Shown piece after piece: positions 1 to 10,264 of a stretch of 64,000 nucleotides of DNA. The translations under genes and the position numbers were made by a program. Origin of the DNA: Beverwykella pulmonaria (lineage: Eukaryota; Ascomycota; Dothideomycetes; Pleosporales; Melanommataceae). The notes under the pieces are model-generated. The model made no database searches and was not told where the DNA came from. It saw only the letters and a list, made by a program, of their open reading frames with translations. Numbering within the stretch: position 1 is the stretch's first letter; each line of letters starts with the position of its first letter. The stretch lies in NCBI GenBank assembly GCA_001599595.1, contig BCHH01000001.1:1955837-2019836 (forward strand), given 5' to 3'.

Positions 1-186
1 AAATAGAATTATTACGATATTTTCGTCCTCCCGAAGTCATCTCTCCAAATAGTTTCGCCCCTCTATCCTGACTCAATGTACTCCAAACGATAGAAGTATA
101 TGATTATGCTATTCCCATGCATCCGTCGTGGTATGTCGCTTCATGCACCAGAACGCCAGAATTCAGTACTAACAATAGAAGACAGC

Positions 187-1221
187 TCAACGCAACCTTG
201 AACCCGAACCGATCCTAGGAAGAACGTCAAAAAACAAAACTGAAAGCAAAAGAAGCACGACCCAAAGGATGGCAACCAATTGATCGCCGTTTCTTCGAAC
301 CTCCCGGGTTCGAAGCGAGACCTGGTATCGAACACCTTCTTGAATAATGATAATAGAGGTGTCGCGATCGATGCTGTCCATAGAACTTCGCTGGCCGAGG
401 TCAATGTGGAAAATTCGAGGCTCGCGGTTGATAACAGAGCCGATGGATCCGATGGAGCCGATGGACGAGCCAAGCAGCTGAAGTGGGAGGAGCATACTTC
501 CTAGGCGGTGGTGCGCCTGGGCTTCCTGACCGCACACTGGGCATCGTATCTCTGGGATGATACTACCTTCACTGGCACGGCGTAAACCCGAGGATGAGGC
601 AGAACTCCGACGAACTGGTCCTGCTAGATTGGATTGCGTCATGGAGTCTATCCCAAGGTTTGCTCTGCCTGACACTCTGCTACCATGGGAAATGATTTGG
701 TCGGACGGTGTGGGTAGCTGCAGGAAATCTCCGCCCAGAGGGTGGTTCACCTGCTTCGGAAGCACTGTCGGCACATTATCATTGCTAGGCACTGAGGCTG
801 TACCGGCCACCGTAATTGTAGGTAGTCGGGTCGGTTTCTTGCCCGATTCCTTAGCTGGGACTTTGGCCGGTCCCTCCTTAACAAACCAACTATTCACTTT
901 GCCTTGTCAGTAACAGAGCCAGAATTCATTGGACAGGGTCATTCGGCACTCACTCCACTTCATCCCGCTACCAGGCTTCAGGAACTTTTGCGCCTCTTTG
1001 AGGAGCCGGCTCTCGTCATCGTTGTAGTCCTTGAGCTCCACGGCTCTGAGCCGGTTGACCAACTTGGCGATTATCATGTGCTTGTCCTCTTTCTCGATCT
1101 TGCCGACGGAGTTCCGCAGACTCCGGTTGATCGCGAGCACAAGTTCTTCGAACGGCGATTCGTCGCTATAGGTCCTCTGGAAAGGCTTGCGAACTTTGTC
1201 TAGTTGTTCGCCGGTCGGCAT
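187..1221 (-). CDS. Hypothetical tail-anchored membrane protein
   Basis: Two exons, 954-1221 and 187-896, give 325 aa. The 57 nt intron (897-953) has a GTGAGT donor, a CTGAC branch point and an AAG acceptor; reading straight through would meet a TGA at 907-909. The ATG at 1221 is the first in frame. The N-terminal ~90 residues are charged and helical, as in a small folded domain. The middle is Ser/Pro-rich and probably disordered, followed by a CPVCGQEAQAHH segment that could bind metal. A GSSIGSIGSIGS stretch is encoded by short direct repeats. The last ~25 residues form one hydrophobic segment (VAILWVVLLLLSVLFF) with a short basic tail, typical of a tail-anchored protein. I do not recognise the family. 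Confidence 0.72.
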
Positions 1222-2429
1222 TGCTAGCAACTGTCAGTCAGAGCGCTAAAGGTTCCAGGCACCGGCACGCATCCAGACACAGTTAGACCGCACGATCTCA
1301 ACTAGCCTCCGAGCGTCAAGCGAATACCATCATCCATGTCGCATGGTGATTGTCGGCGACCCGCCATCCGTATGCAGGACGTTACATCAAGCCACTTCTT
1401 CGGAGCTGCAACCTCTACTTCCAACTGCAGCACCAAGAAGAGTATACCGTCACAAGGAGATGTCTACTTACGTAGGGAGTCCAGGCGAGTACCTGTGTGA
1501 CAGGTTACAGTCTCCATATTGCTCCTTATGTGTTATGAATAGCGGGGAGGGACAGGCGAGGTCGTGGGATGGAGCGTTTGGTGCTGAGCGAGATGAGTCT
1601 GACGATGGAGCTGTCAGTTATACATATCGCCCGCTTGAAGGCGGAAACGGATCTTACCTTGAGAAGCGCGCTCTAGCTAGTTTTGTACTCTATTCTTTCT
1701 AAAGGAACGTCTCGTGCACAGTGCGTGCGAAAAGGGTGATGTGGAGTGGTGTGGTGTAGAAGCTGCTCTCCGGAGCACCGCTCCGCTTGGCAACGCAGTC
1801 CTGCGCCGGTGCTTGTAGGGAGAGCAGAAATCGATTAAGAATAACTTTCGACCTGCCCTCGAACTGCAGGTGCAAGTTATGCGCAAAATTGACTAGGACT
1901 GAGGCGCGGCAGGCGGTGGGCGGCTTGTTTCTATGGACGTGGAGTGAGGGACTTCAAAAGTGAGAGGAACAGTAGTCAGCTCGGGCCTCGTATTACTTAA
2001 AGCGGGCTACTACATCAACATGACGGGCTGTTGCGACTTGCGACTTGCGACTTGTAACTTGTGACTTGCAATACTGCACATATCTAATTATTGTGTTGCC
2101 TGTTACAGAAACATATACTGCATTGGTTTATAGAGGCTCAAGAGGCTTCGTGACTGCAGTCTGCGTCTATTTGAAGAAACGTCAATTGAGGAGTTGCTTG
2201 CAGCGTTAATGCGCTCCATGCTACCGAACCCATTATCATTAACTCATCCACATCGGATTGTAGCTAAAGTAAGCCTGCTGTGATCGTCGAGTGCCTAGCT
2301 CTACCTTCATGTGGGTAAAGGTGCGTGAGTAGTATGTGAATCGACCCGGCAAATTCCGTTGGGCGGTGCAGATCATCACCACATCTCAGCCGCTCTCGTG
2401 CTAATTATCCCACTTCTCTTAACGAAACA
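1222..2429. other. Intergenic region without a supported gene
   Basis: About 1.2 kb upstream of both the tail-anchored protein gene (minus strand) and the zinc-finger gene (plus strand), so it must hold both promoters. Open frames here (for example plus strand 1343-1702) have no recognisable protein features and low-complexity codon use. The only clear structure is a 7 bp tandem repeat at 2031-2072. Confidence 0.6.
2031..2072. repeat. 7 bp tandem repeat (TTGCGAC)n
   Basis: Three perfect copies of TTGCGAC are followed by three diverged ones (TTGTAAC, TTGTGAC, TTGCAAT). The variant copies differ by C/T and G/A transitions, so the array is decaying by transition mutations. Confidence 0.9.
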
Positions 2430-3620
2430 ATGCACAGTCAGGACAACGTACTCGCAGAAGATTCTGCATATTCATTTTATGCTTATTGCGACCAGTCATC
2501 TACGCAAGACTTGCAGGCTCATGTTCCAAAGTCTCCTCTTCCCAGTCAATCAGATGCATTATCACACTATACGAGCGACTTCAGCCTCGTTCGACCCACC
2601 TTCGAGACTCTAAACATCGAAAGAGATATGTCCAGACCACATACACAGTTTTCGGCCTGGCAGAACGTTGGGCTTTCCACAAGAACGGACTTGGATCTAG
2701 GTCGAATGGTCGGGCAGACTTGGGATATACAGCCATATCCTTTAAGTTTTGCAAACAGATTCAATCTCACACATGACGTATGGGAGCCAGAGCTTGATCT
2801 TGGAGATGTGGTCAATTCCTCATATCTTTCAGAAGACAATGGGGGTCGTATGGGAGCCTCCGCGTCACCTCAGTGGTTGGAACCCTTTGAGGATACTACA
2901 CACCCATCTTGTCACACATCACATCATGCTACAATGCCATTTTTCCTGTCAGAAAGTTCAATAAACGATTTTCCATCAGCTTCGCCAATCCAAGACAATT
3001 CGAGTGTGACTCGCTTTCGTCACGACTCTGTTAAACAGCGTGACGTTAGAAATCAGTTGCTGGACAACTCCGTCATTCCAAAAGGAGACCAATGGAGTAG
3101 TTTCGGCTCAAATTACTCTACCGATTATGAAACTAGTAGATTTGGTGGGGACTCATGGGCTTTGCTTGAAAGGGACAATGTATTCCCCGCTTTTGGAACA
3201 GAAACAGGAGAATGTGGACCTTTTGCTCCCATAGCACAAGATGCTGGAGCCCTTGCTTCCAGTGAACAGAAACCGAAATTTACTTGTTCACACCTTGGAT
3301 GCAATGTCAAGTTTTTGCGCGATGCCGACCTCAATAGACATCTCAGAACAATTCATAACGAGGCGGGTAAAAGTTACAGATGCGCTTTCGAAGGATGCCC
3401 TAAGGCTTACAAAGTGTGGACACGGCTTGATAGTTTCAAGAAGCACGTAGTCAAGCAACATACGGATACAGATGTGGGCGATTTAGTTCGAAAATCCTGT
3501 AGAGAGCACCATGGTCTTCCGGTTTCCATGACTACGCCAAAAATGATGTCACAAAACGGCCCATCTAAAGCATTCACGGGATCTTCTGCACCGCGCATGC
3601 GTTATTCAGTAACGCTATAG
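2430..3620 (+). CDS. C2H2 zinc-finger domain protein
   Basis: Single-exon gene of 396 aa. Two adjacent C2H2 fingers lie at about residues 286-346: the first is C-x4-C-x12-H-x4-H, the second C-x4-C-x15-H-x4-H, joined by a linker that keeps the hallmark GKSYRC spacing. Finger spacing of this type is seen in fungal GLI/TFIIIA-like and developmental regulators, so DNA binding in the nucleus is likely. The first ~280 residues are Ser/Thr/Asp-rich without a recognisable domain, compatible with an activation region. The ATG at 2430 is followed by an unbroken frame to the stop at 3618-3620. Neighbours give no hint of target genes. Confidence 0.82.
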   Translation: MHSQDNVLAEDSAYSFYAYCDQSSTQDLQAHVPKSPLPSQSDALSHYTSDFSLVRPTFETLNIERDMSRPHTQFSAWQNVGLSTRTDLDLGRMVGQTWDIQPYPLSFANRFNLTHDVWEPELDLGDVVNSSYLSEDNGGRMGASASPQWLEPFEDTTHPSCHTSHHATMPFFLSESSINDFPSASPIQDNSSVTRFRHDSVKQRDVRNQLLDNSVIPKGDQWSSFGSNYSTDYETSRFGGDSWALLERDNVFPAFGTETGECGPFAPIAQDAGALASSEQKPKFTCSHLGCNVKFLRDADLNRHLRTIHNEAGKSYRCAFEGCPKAYKVWTRLDSFKKHVVKQHTDTDVGDLVRKSCREHHGLPVSMTTPKMMSQNGPSKAFTGSSAPRMRYSVTL

Positions 3621-5146
3621 AATTATGCGTTTAACATATGCAATCTTATAAGCTCAGTACGTATTAAATAGAATGCTCTTGTCGAGCACAGGCAAGGCTT
3701 GTGCCCAACTTTGCACCTAGAAACTGCTTTGAAACGGTGTCTTATGATTACCGTGATCAGTGGAGGTCAAATTTTGGCCGCCACCTTTACTCCCACAATC
3801 CTTAACCTAAATTCTTTAACGCTTTGAACTCAAACTTTTCTGGCCTCTCCCTCATGTACACAACTCAAATCCTCCAGTATAACTCCTTCCCAACAAGCTA
3901 CCTTTTTTGATCTTGCGTTTCACTGGATCTCGTTGAGAAGAAGCTCACATATCCTAAATTCTAGCAGATTGCGGATGAACAGATCAACACTACTCGTCTG
4001 CGCTCAGAAGACATCCGAGAGATGGCTACCATTATGATGGTGCTTGTCAATAACTCATCCTGTCTCAGAGCTTCCAATATTCTACTATAGTTCTCGAGTT
4101 GTTTCTCAAATTGCTGTCAGTATGTAGCTCAGCAAACATCTCCATGTGCAAGTCGTGTCACAGCTTATTCACATGGCTCAATTTCGGCTCATAGCTTGCT
4201 ATATACTGATAAAGAAGAAATAGAGCAGCAACATGTGCGAAGCAGGGAAGCTTCGACCCTGCTTCAAATTTATTTCTGCAAATCACTTCTCTAGGCTTCC
4301 CGGCCAGCTTTCACTACAGCAGTTATGAAAGAATATAGTGGATTCCCATGAAACTCATCCTATAGTATGCTATATCTACAAGTGAATGATCGGGAAAGCC
4401 ATTTCCAGAACAACGCAGCGAGCCTTAAGTGCATGGATGGTGATCTTTACTGGGTTGAAGGAGGTCTTTGATAAAAACATCAGTTGAGCTTTAGGTAACT
4501 TCTCTCATACTCAATTGCTCAATAAACAGCAACTGATATACGCACAATCATTTTGCGTAGATTGAGCAGTGACAGCATACACTTGCCATCTCTTGAAGTT
4601 AAGATCCTGACCACTGGTACTGTGGAATGCGTGAAGCACACCCGTGGCACATAGTCACTGGGTGGTGTTTTGTGGCCGCCAAATTTAAGCACACAGACAT
4701 CTCCCTGTAAATTATCAAGTATCTCGAGGACAACATTCACGCTTTGGAAATGATCTAGCGACAAGTCTGCACGTGCCAATTGACCTTGCATGTTCAATGG
4801 ACACTAAAAGCTAGCGCTCGTCTTCTTAGTAAAGCTTCACAAACACTCTAGACTTTCTAGAGAAGTATACCTTTTAAGATGAGATTGATACGCCATAAAG
4901 TTGTATTAGAGAGGAAGACTTCCCATTCTTATATAGACAAGACAGCAGCTAGAGCTAGGCTAAAACAAGTATTCTGATATAACTCACTGTAAGTTGACAT
5001 GGACCTAGGGGCCAGAATAGGTCAGCTTGGGTCATGTGATGCCAGATATTTCTATTCCTCTCGCTGCTAGCTCCGCTTAGCAGCGATTCATCTCAATTAC
5101 CAATACCATACTATCTCTGCTCTATCCTTAGTTACGTACTGCCTGA
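3621..5146. other. AT-rich intergenic region
   Basis: About 1.5 kb without a supported gene. A minus-strand open frame of 92 codons at 4519-4797 has somewhat protein-like composition but no recognised motif, no clear ATG context and no continuation through splice sites, so I leave it out as a gene. Confidence 0.5.
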
Positions 5147-5725
5147 GTGGCCCCTTACACCAACTTAATGGACCACATTCACAAACACTCGCAAGGACTT
5201 CCAGTACCTACGCCCCTTGGTATGGCTACAATCGGGACATGGTATTACACTTTTACATCCTTCATCTCAGGAATTTCTCTCGATTGTGTCTGGGGTTATC
5301 TCTCACTAGATAAGAAATGTCATATGTGAGAACAGCTCCACCACCATTTTGCTAAGCTAAGACGACTTCCGATCGCATCGAAAGAAGGATATCTAGGAGG
5401 GGGATTGACACCCATATGTAAAGGTGGCCATCGCTTCAAGAAGGAGAGCTCAATGCCTATTGCCAACGACGCCCAATTCAACGACTTCCTCCTTGATGAT
5501 TCCTGGTTGGAACGGGCTCGTCTTGAGTATCTCTGTGGTTGTCTACCAAGCCATCATCGGATCGTGATGACACATGGCGATCTATTTCCGCACAATATCC
5601 TAGTTGAGAGCGAGGATGTACTAAGCATCACCGGGATTATCGACTGGCATACTGGAGGGGCATACCCTGAGTATTGGGAATACATCAACGCTTTCAGATC
5701 CTCCTTGATTGGTCAAGGCGATTAG
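5147..5725 (+). pseudogene. APH/protein-kinase-like phosphotransferase pseudogene
   Basis: One frame carries typical fragments of a fungal aminoglycoside-phosphotransferase-fold (APH) protein: an N-terminal GLPVPTPLG segment with a following IG..YYTF.SF..G.SLD stretch, then the catalytic MTHGDLFPHNILV loop and the metal-binding IIDWHTGG motif. The frame is broken once by TGA at 5327-5329, which replaces an expected CGA (Arg) by a single C-to-T change. It also stops early at 5723-5725, shortly after the DW motif, where family members continue for roughly 50-80 residues. No good start codon or N-terminal lobe is found upstream. It is best read as a recently inactivated, truncated copy. Confidence 0.75.
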
Positions 5726-6272
5726 TGTCTAATCTACCCGAGTCCAGTAAAGGGAAGTTCGATGAACATAGGAGGTATCGTGTCATTAAGCGTTTTGCAA
5801 GGGAATAACCATTTTGCTGGGCCGTTCCCATTGTAGTAGAAGTGTACCAAATGGTGTGGTGTACACATGTAATTGCGCATGGCTGGATGGTGTCTTACGA
5901 CAGGGACGGCAGCCAGGAAGGTGACCATTGACGGGGGGTTAAAACCCTCTAATCCTATATAAGATTAGTACTTTTCTTGGCTGCTGGCTGAGCTAGCTGA
6001 GATAAATGGTGGTTAGTTCTGCGCTCTTAGGAAACCACATCACTACATAGCCATAGAGTTTCCAATCAAGCTTCCCTAGGTCCTGTTCCGGCTCCGCCGT
6101 GGAGTATATCTTGGTTCCTCTACATTTCGATAATCGTTTCAAGACCCTCATTTGAGGCTTCCCACACACTGAGGCACAGCATAGAGCGGGGTAACCTCCA
6201 CACTTCCTACTACGCCTCATCCTTTCGAGTATCCTACTTCATCAACGCGCAGTCACCCGGAACACTCTGAAA
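5726..6272. other. Intergenic region
   Basis: About 550 bp between the APH pseudogene and the Fungal_N gene. It should contain the promoter of the latter. No coding or repeat structure seen. Confidence 0.5.
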
Positions 6273-7540
6273 ATGGCGGAGGCGATTGGCTTGGCGTCTG
6301 GCCTGCTAACGCTTGTTACGTTTGGAATCAAATCAAGTTCATCGCTACTTCAAACCATCAAAGACTTCAACAGCCACAACCGAAATGTCAGGGAGCTAAA
6401 AGAAGAGTTGAATGAGCTCTGCCTGGTATTAGCGTCTCTTCACAAAGCTGCCCTTGATAGCAATGAAGATTTTGCAGCTCTTAAGCTCCCGCTTCTCCGA
6501 TGCGGGAATGCCTGCAAAGATTTCGAAATGGTCATCGTAAAAGCCACAGAACACTCTCATGGGCCGAAAACGAGCTTCCGAGACTGGGCCAAACTATATT
6601 ATATGGGGGATGATATTACTGGGTTCAAGAACGCGTTGGAAAGTTACAAGTCTACCATCACGATCGCGCTCTGCGATGCGAATCTGTAAGTGTGACCCTG
6701 CGGTCTGCGAAAGACGCTGACACCTTGCTTGAAAGTCGCACATCTGTTGTAACGGCCAATGTTCTCAATGAATATCAGGATCTAATCAAAAATACAATGT
6801 CTGATCTTCAAGACCGCCTTGAAAGTGTGGATGCCCAACTTCAGGCCCTGGCCTCATCCCCTCCCCTTCGCAGCCACGATGAAACCGAGCAACGAGCCAT
6901 CCAGAGCGAGCGGGAGAATATAAAGCAGTGTCTCGATATCTGCACCAAGGTATCCTCCCACATAGAGGAGGTCCAGTCTACTGCGTTCAGAGATGTCACC
7001 ACCCCCGCAAGCGAACACCACAGCCAGGTAGCGACCAGTGGCGTGGCCAATCCCGCTCAACTGGCTACTCACAATGCCCTTCAGCATTGCAAAGATACCC
7101 TCACCACCACGACATCGCAGCTTCGTCGTCACCTCGAAGACGCTTATCGCCGGCTGGATGCTCTAGGCGATCCCACATCGACGGACTCCACCGAACAGAG
7201 GAAAATGCAGGAGGAAATTGACAGCATCAAACAAAGCCTAGCCATTTGTGCAGACGCCTCTGGAAAGGTGACTCAGGATCGAATAAATGTGTACGAACGC
7301 GTATCTCTTGGCGAAGACGGCCATCAGATAGTGGTCTCAACAGTAGGAGATTTGATCAGCGCCCGGGACATCTCTGCAGGTGCGAGATCCTCGCAGTGGC
7401 TAGGGCAGATGTCCGACCTCTCTCTTCAACAACTCTCACAGAATCGCAATGGGATGGTCTCGGCAACCATTGACCTGAAAACAGAGGATGTTCCGAGATT
7501 CGAGGATCGGTATGGGAAAGGACGAAACCTGCAAAAATGA
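6273..7540 (+). CDS. Fungal_N domain protein (azaphilone cluster protein L N-terminal-like)
   Basis: Two exons, 6273-6685 and 6736-7540 (405 aa); the 50 nt intron has a GTAAGT donor and joins ...DANL to RTSVV without a frame break. Residues 1-~140 match the fungal N-terminal domain often called azaphilone pigment biosynthesis cluster protein L N-terminal: MAEAIGLASGLLTL.TFG start and an amphipathic helical repeat. The remainder is helical and coiled-coil-like, with two related segments (DLQDRLESVDAQLQAL... and QLRRHLEDAYRRLDAL...) that look like an internal duplication of about 110 residues. Such proteins are found in NLR-like and helical effector-associated fungal proteins; the function is unknown. 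No C-terminal ankyrin or NACHT domain is present. Confidence 0.85.
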
Positions 7541-8048
7541 GCGTAAAGCTTCCTAGGTGTTAGCAAGGGGAGCACGGTGCGGGGTAGTCTCGAAGTGGGT
7601 ACTCATTCAATATTTAAGAGCAGGCATTGTCTTTGTGGTACCTAAATGGCGACGAAGAAGCCCAATCGAGACACTAGAATCTTGGAATCCTGGGTGTTGT
7701 AAGGGTGCGTGATTAGCTATCTACTTGCGATATTGGGATCTAAGGGAGCGGCGGCCATAGTAATAAAATTATAGTCCCTTTTTATTTACTTTGTTGTTGC
7801 GGTAGGCTCTTAGAGAGCACCTCCTGTTAGCAGCCATCTTGCTGTAGCAATTTCTGTTTCTTGTAGGAAGCCTATAAGGGCTGTCCTTCCCTTTGCAGTG
7901 TTAAAGAGGTTGTGTAGCATAATTTTGCGTTTTCCTAGCGCCTTTTCAGCTATTTCTCTTTCCTTTTTGTAGTATTTGCAGTGTAGGAGAAGGTAATTTA
8001 GTGTCTGTATTAGTGCCTTGCAGTTGCCAAAGCATTCTTCTTTGTTGT

Positions 8049-8365
8049 GATGACGAGCACGGTCTTCACTATCGTGGATGCTGAAGGCAAATGAAAGGAT
8101 AAGTTGACTCCATTTCGAGTACACTAAGCTAGAGAGAGAAGAGGTACTCAGGGAGAACGGTCCGAGCCGCGGCCGACCGAGCATGTCCTGAGAGAGTGAC
8201 ATGGCGTGGCGCGCACACGTTGTCCGACGTGGTTGAGCTGAGCGTGCGCCCTGTTGCATCTAATGCATGTTCCTGTGATGCGTGGTTGAGCTCACCATCT
8301 GCTGCCCCTACCTCTGGTACGTGTTCATGTGATGTGTAGTCGAGCTGGCGAGCAGCACTGTCACA
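8049..8365. mobile_element. ~317 bp insertion with 8 bp direct repeats inside the LINE
   Basis: TTTGTTGT occurs at 8041-8048 and again at 8366-8373. Mentally removing one copy plus the segment between joins the minus-strand LINE reading frame (IGKDNK to EECFGNC) exactly, which is what a target-site duplication predicts. The inserted DNA is more GC-rich than its surroundings and has no coding capacity. Terminal inverted repeats are not clear. An 8 bp duplication is typical of hAT-type DNA transposons and their MITEs, so a non-autonomous element is likely, but the family is not proven. Confidence 0.65.
8214..8361. repeat. ~54 bp imperfect tandem repeat, about three copies
   Basis: The core GTGGTTGAGCT starts at 8229 and 8282 and recurs as GTAGTCGAGCT at 8336, preceded each time by a related block (ACACGTTG.., GCATGTTCCTGTGATG, ACGTGTTCATGTGATG). 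The period is 53-54 bp. Differences among copies are mainly transitions. The array lies entirely within the inserted element. Confidence 0.7.
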
Positions 8366-9240
8366 TTTGTTGTCTTTGCCTATTGCCTTAGAGGATTGCT
8401 TAAAGAAGCCCTTCCTAGCTTAAGTTGGTAGTATGCTGTCTGTATCTTTTTAGGAGCAGGCAGTTGCTGCAGTTTTAAGGGGAATCTAGGATTATCCTCT
8501 GCGTGCTCGTTGTAGGACTTCCCTTTCTCCTCTTCTTTAGCTTGTTGCAATGTAATCTCTACTTTGTTAGAATGCTTTTTTTATTTTTCTCTTTAGGTAA
8601 CTTATTAAGGAAAGGGTTTTTCTTGCTTTTCTCCCAGGCCTGCTTTAGCCAGCTTGTCTGTGCGCTCATTTCTTAAATATTTGTATGTCCTCGTACCCAA
8701 GTAATAAAGACTCTATTGTTTTTTGTAGTAAGATGCGTTCACAGTTCTGTAATCTTGTAGCACATCTTTTGACCTCCTACTAGAGATTTTTTGCAGCTGT
8801 TTTAGGGCTGCTTGGCTGTCTAAAAATACATAAATCTCCTAGTTTTGCGTCTTCTGTTTGCATAGATTGCTAAGAGCTTCAAAGATTGCAATAAGTTCTG
8901 TATCCATGATGTCTATCTTTTGCCCTAGGTTGATATTTTTTGCCTGTATGTATTTCCCTTGTGCAACTTGGCTGTATCCTGCTGCTACATCCTCATATTT
9001 CTTTAACCCGTCTGTATAAATAATGATAGATGATGACGCAGGATCTATATTATCTACCCGCTCTTTGTGCTGTTTTGCTGTTTCTGTCTTGCTTTCTCTA
9101 GAGAGCGTAAATGTAGCAAAATGCTGTGGCAGGTAGACCCAAGGTTTTGCAAGCAGGATGGATAATTCCTCTAGGTTCTGTGTGTTCTGCATGTTCTTGT
9201 CTGTTCTACTTGCTAGAAATTGTAGATGTGTTTATAGGCC

Positions 9241-10264
9241 TTGCTGCTTCTGTTGGAGTAGTGCTACTCTAACAGGGTGATTTTACTAAAAGATAGTACT
9301 CTTAGCGCGTATTGTTGGCAGAGCATCTCCGCTCACAGGTTGATAGGAAGGATAGAGGCTTCAGGAGGGAAAGGTTAATATGGCGCTAATTAACCAGGAA
9401 GAACAGAATTAATGTCGGCCAGCGACCATATCCTCTAGAAAATACTTCTCGTGGAAGAAAGGGCCCGCGTGGCATTCCAGAAGAAAGTAAATTCTGAACA
9501 GCTTCTGCATTAATCTATCATTAGAGCAGACTAGGCCCAAGTGGATGGCTTAATCAATTCTAGCTTCGGGTACACGATATCTATAGCATAGTAGAGTGTC
9601 TAATATAGATTTTGATATGCATTGGGTTAGAAACATTGCTATTCGGGTCCTTGTTCAAGCTGAGGTCACATGTGTAGTAAAAATAGAAGTAAATTAGGAA
9701 CTATTACACCAAGCTGTGGTGTGGTAGTCTTTTCTATAGTTCATTAACTTTTGTGGGGACTCTTTAGATGTTGATCTGTCTATGTTGTTTTGGGTGTTTC
9801 GCTACATCGGGGCGAGGTTACTTCTGTAGCTAGCTATATACCAACCCCTTATAATATTCCTGTCTATTTCTACTACTTGATAGCACGAAACCCTGGTACA
9901 CTATTGGACATTAACACAAGTTAAGTAGAAGTAACGAAAAAAGGGAACAGATATCTGGAGTGATCCGGTAAAGCGGCAGGCACGCAAGTGATCCTGGAAA
10001 TAGTCGTAGACAGGTATAGATAGAAACTTCTAGAATTGCGCTAAGTATTTTTACACCCCGTCATTTCCTGCGTGTCTCTGAGGCACAGCGATGTGTGACG
10101 GGCAGCTATTTGAGCAGAGAGCTGAAAGCGGGTTGTATTACAAGGTAACTAGGTGCCGAGTTGAGGTGGCTCGGCATTGAGTCTACATACACGGCATGAT
10201 GGTCGTCGGAATAAGTGAGGGCATGTGACAGGGTCGTCACACGATATACCACGACGTTGGTTGT
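9241..10264. other. AT-rich region, no gene seen
   Basis: About 1 kb with no open frame of note on either strand. It probably contains further transposon debris, but nothing could be assigned. Confidence 0.5.

Larger units (their letters stand above)
7810..9240 (-). mobile_element. Decayed non-LTR retrotransposon (LINE) 3' part: RNase H and zinc-knuckle C-terminus
   Basis: Minus-strand fragments occur in the order expected for a fungal LINE (Tad1/I-like). Around 8900-9190 is an RNase H start with IIIYTDG and, later, MDTELIAI (catalytic Asp and Glu). Around 8610-8690 in another frame is NERTDKLAKAG (third RNase H acidic block). Around 8430-8550 is a TAYYQLKLG segment, and at 7820-8050 the terminal C-x-C/H zinc-knuckle region with YLLLHCKYYKKER. 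Several stops and frameshifts separate the blocks. Reverse transcriptase motifs are not seen upstream. It is interrupted at 8049-8365 by a separate insertion. Confidence 0.82.

Noticed and set aside
897..953. Possible programmed TGA readthrough joining two frames of the left-most gene
   Set aside because: The TGA lies inside a 57 nt segment with GTGAGT donor, CTGAC branch point and AG acceptor that splices in frame, so a normal intron explains it.
1343..1702. 119-codon plus-strand open frame
   Set aside because: No motif, biased low-complexity composition and no splice partners.
4519..4797. 92-codon minus-strand open frame
   Set aside because: Composition is only mildly protein-like, with no family match, no flanking exons and an AT-rich context.
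8158..8348. tRNA-like A box (TAGTCGAGCTGG) and B-box-like string suggesting a SINE
   Set aside because: The B-like string lies upstream of the A-like ones on the same strand, the wrong order for a pol III promoter, and there is no A-rich tail.
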